From: Desulfurispira natronophila
GTDB taxonomy: Bacteria; Chrysiogenota; Chrysiogenetes; Chrysiogenales; Chrysiogenaceae
DNA length: 64,000 nucleotides
Assembly (NCBI RefSeq): GCF_014203025.1
Contig: NZ_JACHID010000004.1
Coordinates: 124,001 to 188,000, forward strand
Reading direction: 5' to 3'
Shown here: positions 36,074 through 43,391 of the stretch, piece after piece
Layout of the letters: each line of letters starts with the position of its first letter
Position numbering within the stretch: the first letter of the stretch is position 1
Program-made: the position numbers and the translations under genes
Notes under the pieces: generated by a model
Told to the model about the DNA's origin: nothing
Databases searched by the model: none
The model's input: the letters and a program-made list of their open reading frames with translations, nothing else

Positions 36074-37762
36074 ATGGCAATCACCACTGTTCATCCCACA
36101 GATTCTCAAATACTCCCCAGGCAGCAAGGAACCATGAACAATCGCATCACCTACTATAAACTGGCTCTGGATACGGTATACGAAATCAGCCGGGTTCTGT
36201 CGGCCTCGTCCCACCGCAATAACGCCCTCAAGAATGTATTAGCTGTTTTGGCCAATACATTCAATATGAAACGGGGCATGGTATTGCTGTACGAGGAGGT
36301 TAGCGATCAGCTATCCGTAGCGGTTTCTATGGGGATCTCCCAGCGGGAGCTGGAAAACCTGCGCTACCGCTCCGGCGAGGGTATCGTGGGCAAGGTTTTT
36401 AAGCTGGGGATGCCAATCCTCATACCCGATATCAGCGAGGAACCCACTTTTCTCAATCGCGCCAAACGGGATCTGGCAGACGAGAAGCTGAGCTTCCTGG
36501 CAGTGCCGATCATGGGAGAGCAGTCCCGTATTTACGGTGTGCTGGCTGTGGATCGCAATGTGGGTGATATCTACAGCTACTCGACCGAGTTTAATCTGCT
36601 CAAAATGATTTCAAGCCTGCTGGCCTCCTTTTTTGAGAAGGTACGGGCCATTGAAGAAGAGCGGCAGGTGCTGCAGGAGGAGAAGAGTCGCCTGCAAAAT
36701 GAAGTCATCACGAAGTTCTCCTTCCAGGGGCTTATTGGCCAGAGTAAGCCTATGAAGCGAGTTTTTGAGAAAATTCGCATGGTTTGCACCGCTCGCTCCA
36801 CCGTGTTGATTCGAGGGGAGAGTGGTACTGGCAAAGAGGTGGTGGCAAAAACCATCCACTTCAACAGTGATCGTTCCAAGAAACCATTTATCGCCGTCAA
36901 TTGCGCTGCTATACCTCATGACCTGGTAGAAAGTGAAATGTTCGGATACGAAAAGGGTGCTTTTACCGGTGCCGCCGCCCAGAAGAAGGGTAAATTTGAA
37001 CTGGCTAATGGTGGCACGATATTTCTTGACGAAATTGGCGATATCCCCCTCTCTGCCCAGAGCAAACTGCTGCGGATTTTGCAGGAGCGGGAAGTGGAGC
37101 GTTTGGGAGGCACGAGCACCATTGCGGTTGATGTACGCATTATTGCTGCCACCAACAAGAATCTGGAGGATGAGGTCAAGCGGGGTAACTTTCGGCTCGA
37201 CCTGTACTACCGCCTCAACGTGGTCACTGTTTTCTTGCCACCCCTGCGCAAGCGGAGAGAGGATATTCCCTTGCTGGCAGGTCATATTCTGGAGCGCCTT
37301 AACCAGGAGTATAACCGGCGCCTGAGCTTTAGTCCTGCTGCCATGAGTGCCCTTGCACGCTGCAACTACCCGGGCAATATCCGGGAGTTGGAGAACTGTA
37401 TTGAGCGAGCAGCTCTCTGTGCTACAGATCATACGATCCAGCCCACAGATGTCTCCTGTATGCGGGGCGAAGTTTGCTACTCCCATATTATTGAATCAGT
37501 TCTGAACGAAGGCTTTGACCAGAATGGCAAATCTCCCCAGGTTGAGCCATCCCAGGCCCCGTCTTCTGAACCGGAGAGCAGTGTTTCGCCGCCCTCCGTG
37601 CCACCTCGGCCTGATATACCTGCTGATGAATACGGGCGTATCATCCAGGCTTTGGAGGAAGCTGGCTGGGTGCAGGCCAAGGCCGCACGTCTTCTGGGGG
37701 TCACGGTGCGCCAACTTAACTATCGCATAAAAAAGTACGACATCGAAATACGGAAAATATGA
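36074..37762 (+). CDS. nifA: Nif-specific sigma-54 activator NifA
   Basis: Enhancer-binding protein that opens sigma-54 promoters of nif genes. The 562-aa product has a GAF domain (about 25-190), a sigma-54 AAA+ domain with Walker A GESGTGKE (about 248-255) and the GAFTGA loop that touches sigma-54, a Pro/Ser-rich linker, and a Fis-type HTH at the C-terminus ([19 protein letters not shown]). Cys at 430, 442, 462 and 468 resemble the redox-sensitive cysteines of NifL-independent NifA. AAGGA precedes the ATG at 36074. One nt separates it from nifV. Confidence 0.93.
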   Translation: MAITTVHPTDSQILPRQQGTMNNRITYYKLALDTVYEISRVLSASSHRNNALKNVLAVLANTFNMKRGMVLLYEEVSDQLSVAVSMGISQRELENLRYRSGEGIVGKVFKLGMPILIPDISEEPTFLNRAKRDLADEKLSFLAVPIMGEQSRIYGVLAVDRNVGDIYSYSTEFNLLKMISSLLASFFEKVRAIEEERQVLQEEKSRLQNEVITKFSFQGLIGQSKPMKRVFEKIRMVCTARSTVLIRGESGTGKEVVAKTIHFNSDRSKKPFIAVNCAAIPHDLVESEMFGYEKGAFTGAAAQKKGKFELANGGTIFLDEIGDIPLSAQSKLLRILQEREVERLGGTSTIAVDVRIIAATNKNLEDEVKRGNFRLDLYYRLNVVTVFLPPLRKRREDIPLLAGHILERLNQEYNRRLSFSPAAMSALARCNYPGNIRELENCIERAALCATDHTIQPTDVSCMRGEVCYSHIIESVLNEGFDQNGKSPQVEPSQAPSSEPESSVSPPSVPPRPDIPADEYGRIIQALEEAGWVQAKAARLLGVTVRQLNYRIKKYDIEIRKI

Positions 37763-37763
37763 C

Positions 37764-38927
37764 ATGGAAAGTCGGATTCGCATTGACGACACCACTTTGC
37801 GGGATGGAGCCCAGACTCCCGGTGTCAGTTTTACTCCCCAGGAGAAGCTGGCTATTGCCCGCCACCTGGACGCGGTGGGAGTGGAGGAAATAGAAGCGGG
37901 AATACCAGTCATGGGCGGAGAAGAGCGAGCTACTTTTCAGCAGATTGTAGAGCTGGAGTTGCAGGCTCGCGTTATCGCCTGGAACCGGGCTACGGTAGAC
38001 GACGTCCGGGCATCGGTAGAGGCTGGGGCCCGGGCCGTAGAGATATCCCTGCCCCTTTCAGATATACAGATTCAGGGGAAACTGGGACGCAGTCGCGCCT
38101 GGGTATTGGATCAGCTTAAGCGCACTCTGGAGTACTGTGTCGCCCAAGATCTCTATATCAGTGCCGGGGGAGAGGATGCCTCCCGGGCCAACCCTGAATT
38201 TATCATCCAGTACGCTACCACCCTGCAGCAACATGGCGGACACCGACTGCGTCTGTGCGATACGGTAGGGGTCCTGGATCCTTTTGCGACTTACGATATG
38301 GTGCGTCAGGTTATCGAGGCCACGGGTATTGAGGTGGAGATTCACACTCACAATGACTTTGGTATGGCTACCGCCAACGCCCTGGCAGCCGTGCGAGCGG
38401 GAGCTAGCTGCATCAATACCACCGTCATGGGCCTGGGGGAGCGGGCAGGGAACGCCCCCCTGGAAGAGGTTATTATGGCGCTCAAGCACGTCTGCCACTA
38501 TCCCGGCAACTACCAGACCAAAGAACTGCGCCCTCTTTCCCAGCGGGTGGCCAAGGCTGCCCAGCGTTCCATTGAGCCCTGGCGGCCCGTGATAGGTGAG
38601 TACATGTTTACCCACGAATCAGGCATACACACCGACGGCGTACTCAAAAATCCTGCTAACTATGAGGCCTTTGACCCTGGGGAAATTGGTCTGGAACGCC
38701 GTCTGGTGGTGGGAAGTCACAGTGGCCGCCGTGTATTGGCCCATCAATTGGGGCAGTTGGGATTGGAAACCACTGACCCTTTACTGGACACCATGCTGCC
38801 AGTGGCCAAGCAGTGGGCCACTCAGCACAAGCGACCTCTGGAGGACGAGGAGTTGTGTCGCTTACACTCCCTGGTGCGCAAGGCGCAGATTGAGGTAGAC
38901 ACTGTGGAAACCTCAGAAGCTTTGTAA
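37764..38927 (+). CDS. nifV: Homocitrate synthase NifV
   Basis: NifV condenses acetyl-CoA with 2-oxoglutarate to homocitrate, the organic ligand of FeMo-co. The 387-aa alpha-isopropylmalate/homocitrate synthase-family protein has DTTLRDGAQTPGVSF at the N-terminus, the metal-binding HTHNDFGMATANALAA, and NTTVMGLGERAGNAPLEEV, as in NifV. It starts 1 nt after the nifA stop, so translation is probably coupled. It closes the nif island, 3 nt before a convergent gene. Confidence 0.93.
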   Translation: MESRIRIDDTTLRDGAQTPGVSFTPQEKLAIARHLDAVGVEEIEAGIPVMGGEERATFQQIVELELQARVIAWNRATVDDVRASVEAGARAVEISLPLSDIQIQGKLGRSRAWVLDQLKRTLEYCVAQDLYISAGGEDASRANPEFIIQYATTLQQHGGHRLRLCDTVGVLDPFATYDMVRQVIEATGIEVEIHTHNDFGMATANALAAVRAGASCINTTVMGLGERAGNAPLEEVIMALKHVCHYPGNYQTKELRPLSQRVAKAAQRSIEPWRPVIGEYMFTHESGIHTDGVLKNPANYEAFDPGEIGLERRLVVGSHSGRRVLAHQLGQLGLETTDPLLDTMLPVAKQWATQHKRPLEDEELCRLHSLVRKAQIEVDTVETSEAL

Positions 38928-38930
38928 AAA

Positions 38931-39488
38931 CTACCGGTTCATCTCCATCTCTTGTTCACTACTCTCACCTTGGGGAGGTGCCACCTCCAGGATGGATATC
39001 ACGGCACTCCAGGGACTCTGGGAAAAGGTATCCACCACCATACAGCACTCGTGGGAGCGGAAAGGCTCAAAGCGCTTTTGTTGCAGGAAGTAGATATCAA
39101 GGCCGGCCTCTGATGGGTTATCAGGTTCATTTTGTCGTTGCTGGATGCGATTGGTTACCACCGCTTCCGGTGCCTGGCAGAGAATGAAAATATGGGGAAG
39201 ACCGGCTCGCTCCAGCATATTGCGTTGCCAGTGCGAGGTAAAGGTAGCGTCGAGGATAGCATCGGGGTATTCACTGGCTCGCTGAATCAGCTCCCCATAG
39301 GTTCGGCGGCTTAGCTCTTCTGTATAGATTCCCCCCTTGATACTGGCGCTGGACTCATGGGGTTGCAAGCCGGCCAGCTCCTTGCGAATAACATCGGAGC
39401 TAAAGTGGGGCAGGCCAGTGACCTGAGCAAATATGCGGGCCAAAAAACTCTTTCCTGTGCCCGAGAGTCCAGCAAAAGCGTACATCAT
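38931..39488 (-). CDS. AAA-family kinase-like ATPase (COG0645-like)
   Basis: A 185-aa P-loop protein: Walker A GLSGTGKSF (residues 7-15), SSDVIRKELAG near residue 31, LDATFTSHWQRN and a Q-rich R-rich lid (NRIQQRQNEPD). This is the pattern of predicted small-molecule kinases found as the C-terminal half of bifunctional proteins with an aminoglycoside-phosphotransferase-like domain. Here the two halves are separate genes overlapping by 4 nt. The substrate is unknown. Confidence 0.75.
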   Translation of the reverse strand: MMYAFAGLSGTGKSFLARIFAQVTGLPHFSSDVIRKELAGLQPHESSASIKGGIYTEELSRRTYGELIQRASEYPDAILDATFTSHWQRNMLERAGLPHIFILCQAPEAVVTNRIQQRQNEPDNPSEAGLDIYFLQQKRFEPFRSHECCMVVDTFSQSPWSAVISILEVAPPQGESSEQEMEMNR

Positions 39489-40501
39489 AGGCGGGCCATT
39501 TCATCGCCATAGTGCAGGGCTAGTTCGATATAGCGTCGGGCCCGGCGCAGCCCTTTGTCTTTCTCTTCCTGGGGGATATACTCATCCTGAATGGTCAATC
39601 CCTCTACCTTGGCCCGCACCATAGCCCGGTAGAGTTTGTAAAATGCCACCAGCTGACTCCCTCCCTCTTCCCCCAGGGCCTCCAGCATGCGTCGCTCCAG
39701 ATAGGCCGAGAACTCGGTAAAGCCTAGGTAGTCCATATCCATGAGCAGGAAAGCCAGGTCGTTGAGAATGTCGCAGCAGCGAAGGCTTTCGCTGAACTCA
39801 ATGCAGTCAATGGCGTGAATGGCCCCATCCATATAGCATAGGTGCTCCAACCGTAAATCCCCATGGCAGTCTCGCACTCGTCCTCCGTCAGCCCGCTGGT
39901 CAAATGCGCTGCCCAGTTTTTTGTACAGGGCATCCGTGACAATGACCAAGGTATCATACTCCTCCTGGCTCAGAGTGAGCCCCACGTGGTGGCTGATAAT
40001 GCAAAAGTTATCGTCAGTTTTTTTGCGTATTCCACTGAAGTTGCCGTGATAAGCAATGTTTGGCCCGTTTTCCGCCTCGAGATAAAATGTGGTAAGCTTT
40101 TCAATGATGCCGTCGAGCAGGTGCCCTGGTGACACCGACATGAATATCAGCTTGTCCAGCAGCAAATCTTCCGGTATACGATTCATGATCACCGCATACT
40201 CGCAAGCTTCGCTGCTCTGGTGGTCGAGAAATACGGCGTCCCCCACTTGATGCAGGGAGGAAACTCCCATGTAGATACCGTGGCTCATGCGACGATTCAG
40301 CAATACCTCCTGCTCACAGAAGTGTTTGCGTCGTTGCAGTGTTGAGTAGTCTACAAAGCCAAGGTTTACGGGTTTCTTGATTTTTATGACCCGATTTTGA
40401 CCGATATAGACGGAGGATATGTGGGTTTGCTGATTGGTGAAACCCTGTTGCCCCAAAAGGCGACTGCCCCTGATATACTCATCAAGCTGGGAAAAATCCA
40501 T
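39485..40501 (-). CDS. Aminoglycoside-phosphotransferase-like kinase (COG2187-like)
   Basis: A 338-aa protein with a kinase fold: VIKIKKPVNLGFVDYSTLQRRKHFCEQEVLLNRR (about 38-71, with the nucleotide-binding Lys) and the catalytic loop CHGDLRLEHLCY, followed by IDCIEFSESLRCCDILNDLAFLLMD for metal binding. It overlaps the downstream P-loop gene by 4 nt. In many bacteria the two are one fused polypeptide. No resistance role is implied; the family substrate is unknown. Confidence 0.78.
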   Translation of the reverse strand: MDFSQLDEYIRGSRLLGQQGFTNQQTHISSVYIGQNRVIKIKKPVNLGFVDYSTLQRRKHFCEQEVLLNRRMSHGIYMGVSSLHQVGDAVFLDHQSSEACEYAVIMNRIPEDLLLDKLIFMSVSPGHLLDGIIEKLTTFYLEAENGPNIAYHGNFSGIRKKTDDNFCIISHHVGLTLSQEEYDTLVIVTDALYKKLGSAFDQRADGGRVRDCHGDLRLEHLCYMDGAIHAIDCIEFSESLRCCDILNDLAFLLMDMDYLGFTEFSAYLERRMLEALGEEGGSQLVAFYKLYRAMVRAKVEGLTIQDEYIPQEEKDKGLRRARRYIELALHYGDEMARL

Positions 40502-40593
40502 ACGGCACCTCTTCGATCAGGTTCCCATTTGCTTTGAACAGCTAAAACCACAAGTGGCTATCGGGGTTCCCTGCAAATGGTAAACAGGATACA

Positions 40594-40758
40594 ATGAATT
40601 CACCAACAGCGAAAGGTATTGTCGTGAAATACGCTTTTGTCGTACTGCTATTGGCGATATGGGCACTCTACCCAACCCGCTATCCTTTTCGCTGGGTAAT
40701 CCGTGCACTGATCGTCGGTTTGATTTTTCTGAGCATTATGACCAGTATCAAACCGTAA
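40594..40758 (+). CDS. Small hypothetical membrane protein
   Basis: A 54-codon frame from ATG (AGGA 5 nt upstream) to TAA. It encodes two hydrophobic stretches (VVKYAFVVLLLAIWALY and ALIVGLIFLSIM) separated by a basic turn (RYPFR), and ends SIKP. The sequence looks like a two-helix hairpin. It stands alone between the divergent kinase pair and trmB. A GTG ten codons later is an alternative start. Confidence 0.5.
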   Translation: MNSPTAKGIVVKYAFVVLLLAIWALYPTRYPFRWVIRALIVGLIFLSIMTSIKP

Positions 40759-40824
40759 ATTTTGGCAGTGGAAAAACCAGCGCGCATAGAATAATCTTAA
40801 TATTTTCAGACTGCGAGATAAGCC

Positions 40825-41475
40825 ATGATTCGAAAAACTCCCAGTGATGTTAACCCTTACTACGCTAAAATTCGCGAATACCCCGATACTATTCTCGTTC
40901 CCGACGATAAAGGCAATATCGCCAATTTTCCGGTCTTGTCACCACAGCAGCCGGTGATCGTTGAGGTTGGTTCTGGGAGCGGAAACCATATGCTGCAATT
41001 TCTGCAGCGGCAACCACAGGTTCAGTACTTTGGATTTGAGCTGCGTTACAAGCGCCTCTATCGTACCGCCCAGAAGCTGGAACGGGACGGCCTGAATGGG
41101 TACGTCGTTCAGTGTCCGGCCCAGTACATGCATCGATATTTTGCGCCCAACACCGTCGAGCGAATCATTATCAATTTCCCCGATCCCTGGCCTAAGCTTC
41201 GCACTCGAAAAAACCGCATCATGGCTCCCCACAACCTGGCAATGTTTGCTCGCTGTCTTTGCGCTGATGGATGGCTGGACTTCAAGAGTGATCATCGGGA
41301 GTACTTTCTCTGGGCCCGTGAGCACATTCTCGATAGTAGTCTGAAGCTGGAGTTCTCAACCCTCGACCTCCACAACTCTCCCTACGCTGCCGAAAATATT
41401 ATCACAGAATTTGAGCGTCTGTTTATGCACAAAATTCCCAAAACCATCGGCGCGCTACGGGCGCGCAAGGGGTAG
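40825..41475 (+). CDS. trmB: tRNA (guanine-N7-)-methyltransferase
   Basis: Makes m7G46 in tRNA with SAM. The 216-aa protein has the SAM-binding motif VEVGSGSGNH (about 46-55), FGFELRYKRLYR, the INFPDPWPK signature of TrmB (about 115-123), and a late FERLFMHKIPKTIGALRA tail. Length is normal. A small Cys-rich gene follows after 4 nt. Confidence 0.95.
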   Translation: MIRKTPSDVNPYYAKIREYPDTILVPDDKGNIANFPVLSPQQPVIVEVGSGSGNHMLQFLQRQPQVQYFGFELRYKRLYRTAQKLERDGLNGYVVQCPAQYMHRYFAPNTVERIIINFPDPWPKLRTRKNRIMAPHNLAMFARCLCADGWLDFKSDHREYFLWAREHILDSSLKLEFSTLDLHNSPYAAENIITEFERLFMHKIPKTIGALRARKG

Positions 41476-41479
41476 TGCG

Positions 41480-41671
41480 GTGAGTACGCAGGTCAGCTAT
41501 CGTCAGCGTCGTGTTAACTGTAACCGGTGCAGCCACTACTACATTACCTGGGATACCGGTTTTCCTTATGGTTGCCGCAAGCTGGGCTTTAAAAGTCGCC
41601 ATTTGCCTTCGTTGGAGGTCTTTCGCAACTCCGGCATGCCGTGCCAGTACTTTGATGAGAAAAAGCGATAG
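41480..41671 (+). CDS. Small Cys-rich conserved protein
   Basis: A 63-aa protein starting at GTG with AAGGGG upstream, 4 nt after trmB. It has CNRC (Cys 14 and 17), a central YITWDTGFPYGCRKLGFKSR and a Cys near the end (MPCQYF). This GFKSxxLPS pattern is seen in short proteins often labelled uracil-DNA glycosylase by mistake. The four Cys could hold a zinc or iron site. The function is unknown. Confidence 0.65.
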   Translation: MSTQVSYRQRRVNCNRCSHYYITWDTGFPYGCRKLGFKSRHLPSLEVFRNSGMPCQYFDEKKR

Positions 41672-41733
41672 CGCAGTTAATCGCGAGGGTTATGCCAGTG
41701 CTTAGCAAGCAGCCTCGGGAGTGTACTGCTCTG

Positions 41734-42921
41734 TTACTGGTACTTTTTTTGGAAAGCTACCACTTTCTGAATATAGTTGCGCGTCTCTTCGAAGGGCAGG
41801 TGTTTGACCATGTGATCGAACACCTGCTGCGGGCTCATGGAGTTTATGCGCTGCAGGGCGGCGCTGCGATCCCGGTCAAAACTTCTCAGTACATTGCCAC
41901 TGCCGGTGTTGTACCCGGCAATTACGCAATACTCTCGCGATAATCCATGTCTTACCCCTGCAAGATAGCGATCATTGAGTATTGACAAGTAGGCGGCGCC
42001 CATGCGGATATTCTTTTCTGGAGTGAAGAGGTACTCTTTGGTGGGAGTGCCGTCGCGACCGTAAATCAGACGGTGGGAGTCGCGTCCTGCCGTAGATGGC
42101 ACAATCTGCATAAGGCCGTATGCCGGAATGTGGCTCATGGCGTATGGGTTAAAGCTGCTCTCGGCTTCCATAACAGCATATATCAGGGACGTCTTGACCC
42201 GGTATTCGCCACCATACTTGTGGACCGAGTCGTAAAACTGAAGCTGTTGACGATTCTGGTAGTCTTTTTCCATGGCAAAGCTCACCCAGTGCTTTGGCCG
42301 CTGTCCCTGACGAGTGTGCTGATAGGCATTTTCCAAAAGATAGCGTGCATACTGGGTAGCGCGCCACTCATAGCGAATAGGCTGGCCTTGGTGGTCTAGG
42401 ACTAATCCGTGCAAAAATGGCTCTGCCCCAATAGTCACATCCTCGTCGCTGAGCAGGTCCACCGTAGATGGATCTTTGGGGGTCAGCAGGGTAGCCACAA
42501 TGGCCTCTTCCAGTACCATCCTGGGCTGTTCCTGGCGCACCGTCTCAACCGTCACTACGCCTTCGTCAAAGTTGACTATGGCTCGGGTCTGGTAGTCGTC
42601 GGTATATTTCACATACTCCCTGGGTGAGGCTACCCGTTCATCGCCCCACCGATCAGCGATTTTTCTTGCCATTTCGCGTATCTGCTGGTGCACAAGACGA
42701 TCGACTTCATCGAGTCCTGTAGATGGAATATGTGCTACTGCCGAGTCCGTGGCGTCGTCCACCAGAACCTGTCCGGCCCGGCCAATGGCCTGGCGCGCTT
42801 CTTTTGGTGAGCAGCCCCACAGTACACTGCTGAAAGCAAGTGCACCCAGGTATTGCAGGGCACGTCGCCGTGATAAGTGCCGGCAACTGGCGGTACTATG
42901 ATGTGCATCAGATGTTTTCAA
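41734..42921 (-). CDS. mltC: Membrane-bound lytic murein transglycosylase C-like lipoprotein
   Basis: Cleaves peptidoglycan glycan strands to 1,6-anhydro products. The 395-aa protein has a twin-Arg/basic N-terminus and a lipobox ending in Cys37 (SVLWGC). An MltC N-terminal domain (DUF3393-like, about 55-200) follows, then the SLT domain with the catalytic Glu in AVMEAESSFNPYAMS, followed by GLMQIVPSTAG and AGYNTGSGNV. Length and order match MltC. It is divergent from htpG. Confidence 0.88.
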   Translation of the reverse strand: MKTSDAHHSTASCRHLSRRRALQYLGALAFSSVLWGCSPKEARQAIGRAGQVLVDDATDSAVAHIPSTGLDEVDRLVHQQIREMARKIADRWGDERVASPREYVKYTDDYQTRAIVNFDEGVVTVETVRQEQPRMVLEEAIVATLLTPKDPSTVDLLSDEDVTIGAEPFLHGLVLDHQGQPIRYEWRATQYARYLLENAYQHTRQGQRPKHWVSFAMEKDYQNRQQLQFYDSVHKYGGEYRVKTSLIYAVMEAESSFNPYAMSHIPAYGLMQIVPSTAGRDSHRLIYGRDGTPTKEYLFTPEKNIRMGAAYLSILNDRYLAGVRHGLSREYCVIAGYNTGSGNVLRSFDRDRSAALQRINSMSPQQVFDHMVKHLPFEETRNYIQKVVAFQKKYQ

Positions 42922-43155
42922 AGTAGATAATCCCGTGATGGTATAATGGTAGCAATCATGAAAGTTCTACCCTGAGCCCATCAACCAATCAATAATTTTT
43001 CATATGACAACGTAAGTCTCGCACCTTTTGGCCTTGGCGTAAAGTACCAGATTGCCTTGTTTGTGGCACGATAACTCCTCCGGTTTTATCTGCCTGGAAT
43101 ATCCGGCATCAGGCTTTTATGAATTGTCCTTTTTGTGCGGCCTCCAAGGGGAGTT

Positions 43156-43298
43156 TAAGGACTGACTCTCGCCTGAGAGCTGCTTCCCTGCAGCTCCTCC
43201 TGGCTACCTGCTTACGGCAAATGCCTGCTATCTGGCTCAGGTGGCTCCCATGCTTAGGGGGCCTTGTGGATCTTCTCGGGTTGTAACCCCAGTCCTTT
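43156..43298. other. Structured element of unknown identity upstream of htpG
   Basis: About 140 nt closed by AAGGACTG (43157-43164) pairing with CAGTCCTT (43290-43297). Inside are CTCTC/GAGAG (43166-43179), AGCTGC/GCAGCT (43178-43195), GCTACCTG (43203-43210) pairing over 8 bp with CAGGTGGC (43238-43245), and GGGT/ACCC (43278-43289). The strand cannot be decided. It lies upstream of the htpG promoter, so it is unlikely to be the htpG leader. The rest of the gap 42922-43155 shows nothing recognisable. Confidence 0.35.
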
Positions 43299-43312
43299 GT
43301 TGCAGTCAGGGA

Positions 43313-43341
43313 TTGATTTTCCCGTGTCAGCGGTGTAGTAT
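43313..43341 (+). promoter_or_regulatory. Sigma-70-like promoter of htpG
   Basis: TTGATT (43313-43318), a 17-nt spacer and TAGTAT (43336-43341). The -10 element abuts the first arm of the CIRCE-like repeat, so repressor binding would block initiation. Confidence 0.55.
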
Positions 43342-43367
43342 TGGCACTCAACGCGCTTAAGTGCCAA
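43341..43367 (+). promoter_or_regulatory. CIRCE-like HrcA operator upstream of htpG
   Basis: TTGGCACTC (43341-43349), a 9-nt spacer, then AAGTGCCAA (43359-43367). The consensus CIRCE is TTAGCACTC-N9-GAGTGCTAA, so spacing is exact, the arms differ at three positions in total, and they pair over 8 of 9 bp. It lies 25 nt before the htpG ATG. Confidence 0.75.
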
Positions 43368-43391
43368 CAATATTCTGGAGGATACGCACCC

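Noticed and set aside
34948-36087. 379-aa minus-strand frame
   Set aside because: Antisense to nifB and the Mop-like gene, which have clear motifs and ribosome sites.
43180-43210. Resemblance to SRP RNA (GGGAAGCAGC on the minus strand) and to a B12 box (AGCCAGGAGG)
   Set aside because: The conserved SRP loop with the GGAA tetraloop in its proper stem is not present, and the other cobalamin riboswitch segments are missing.
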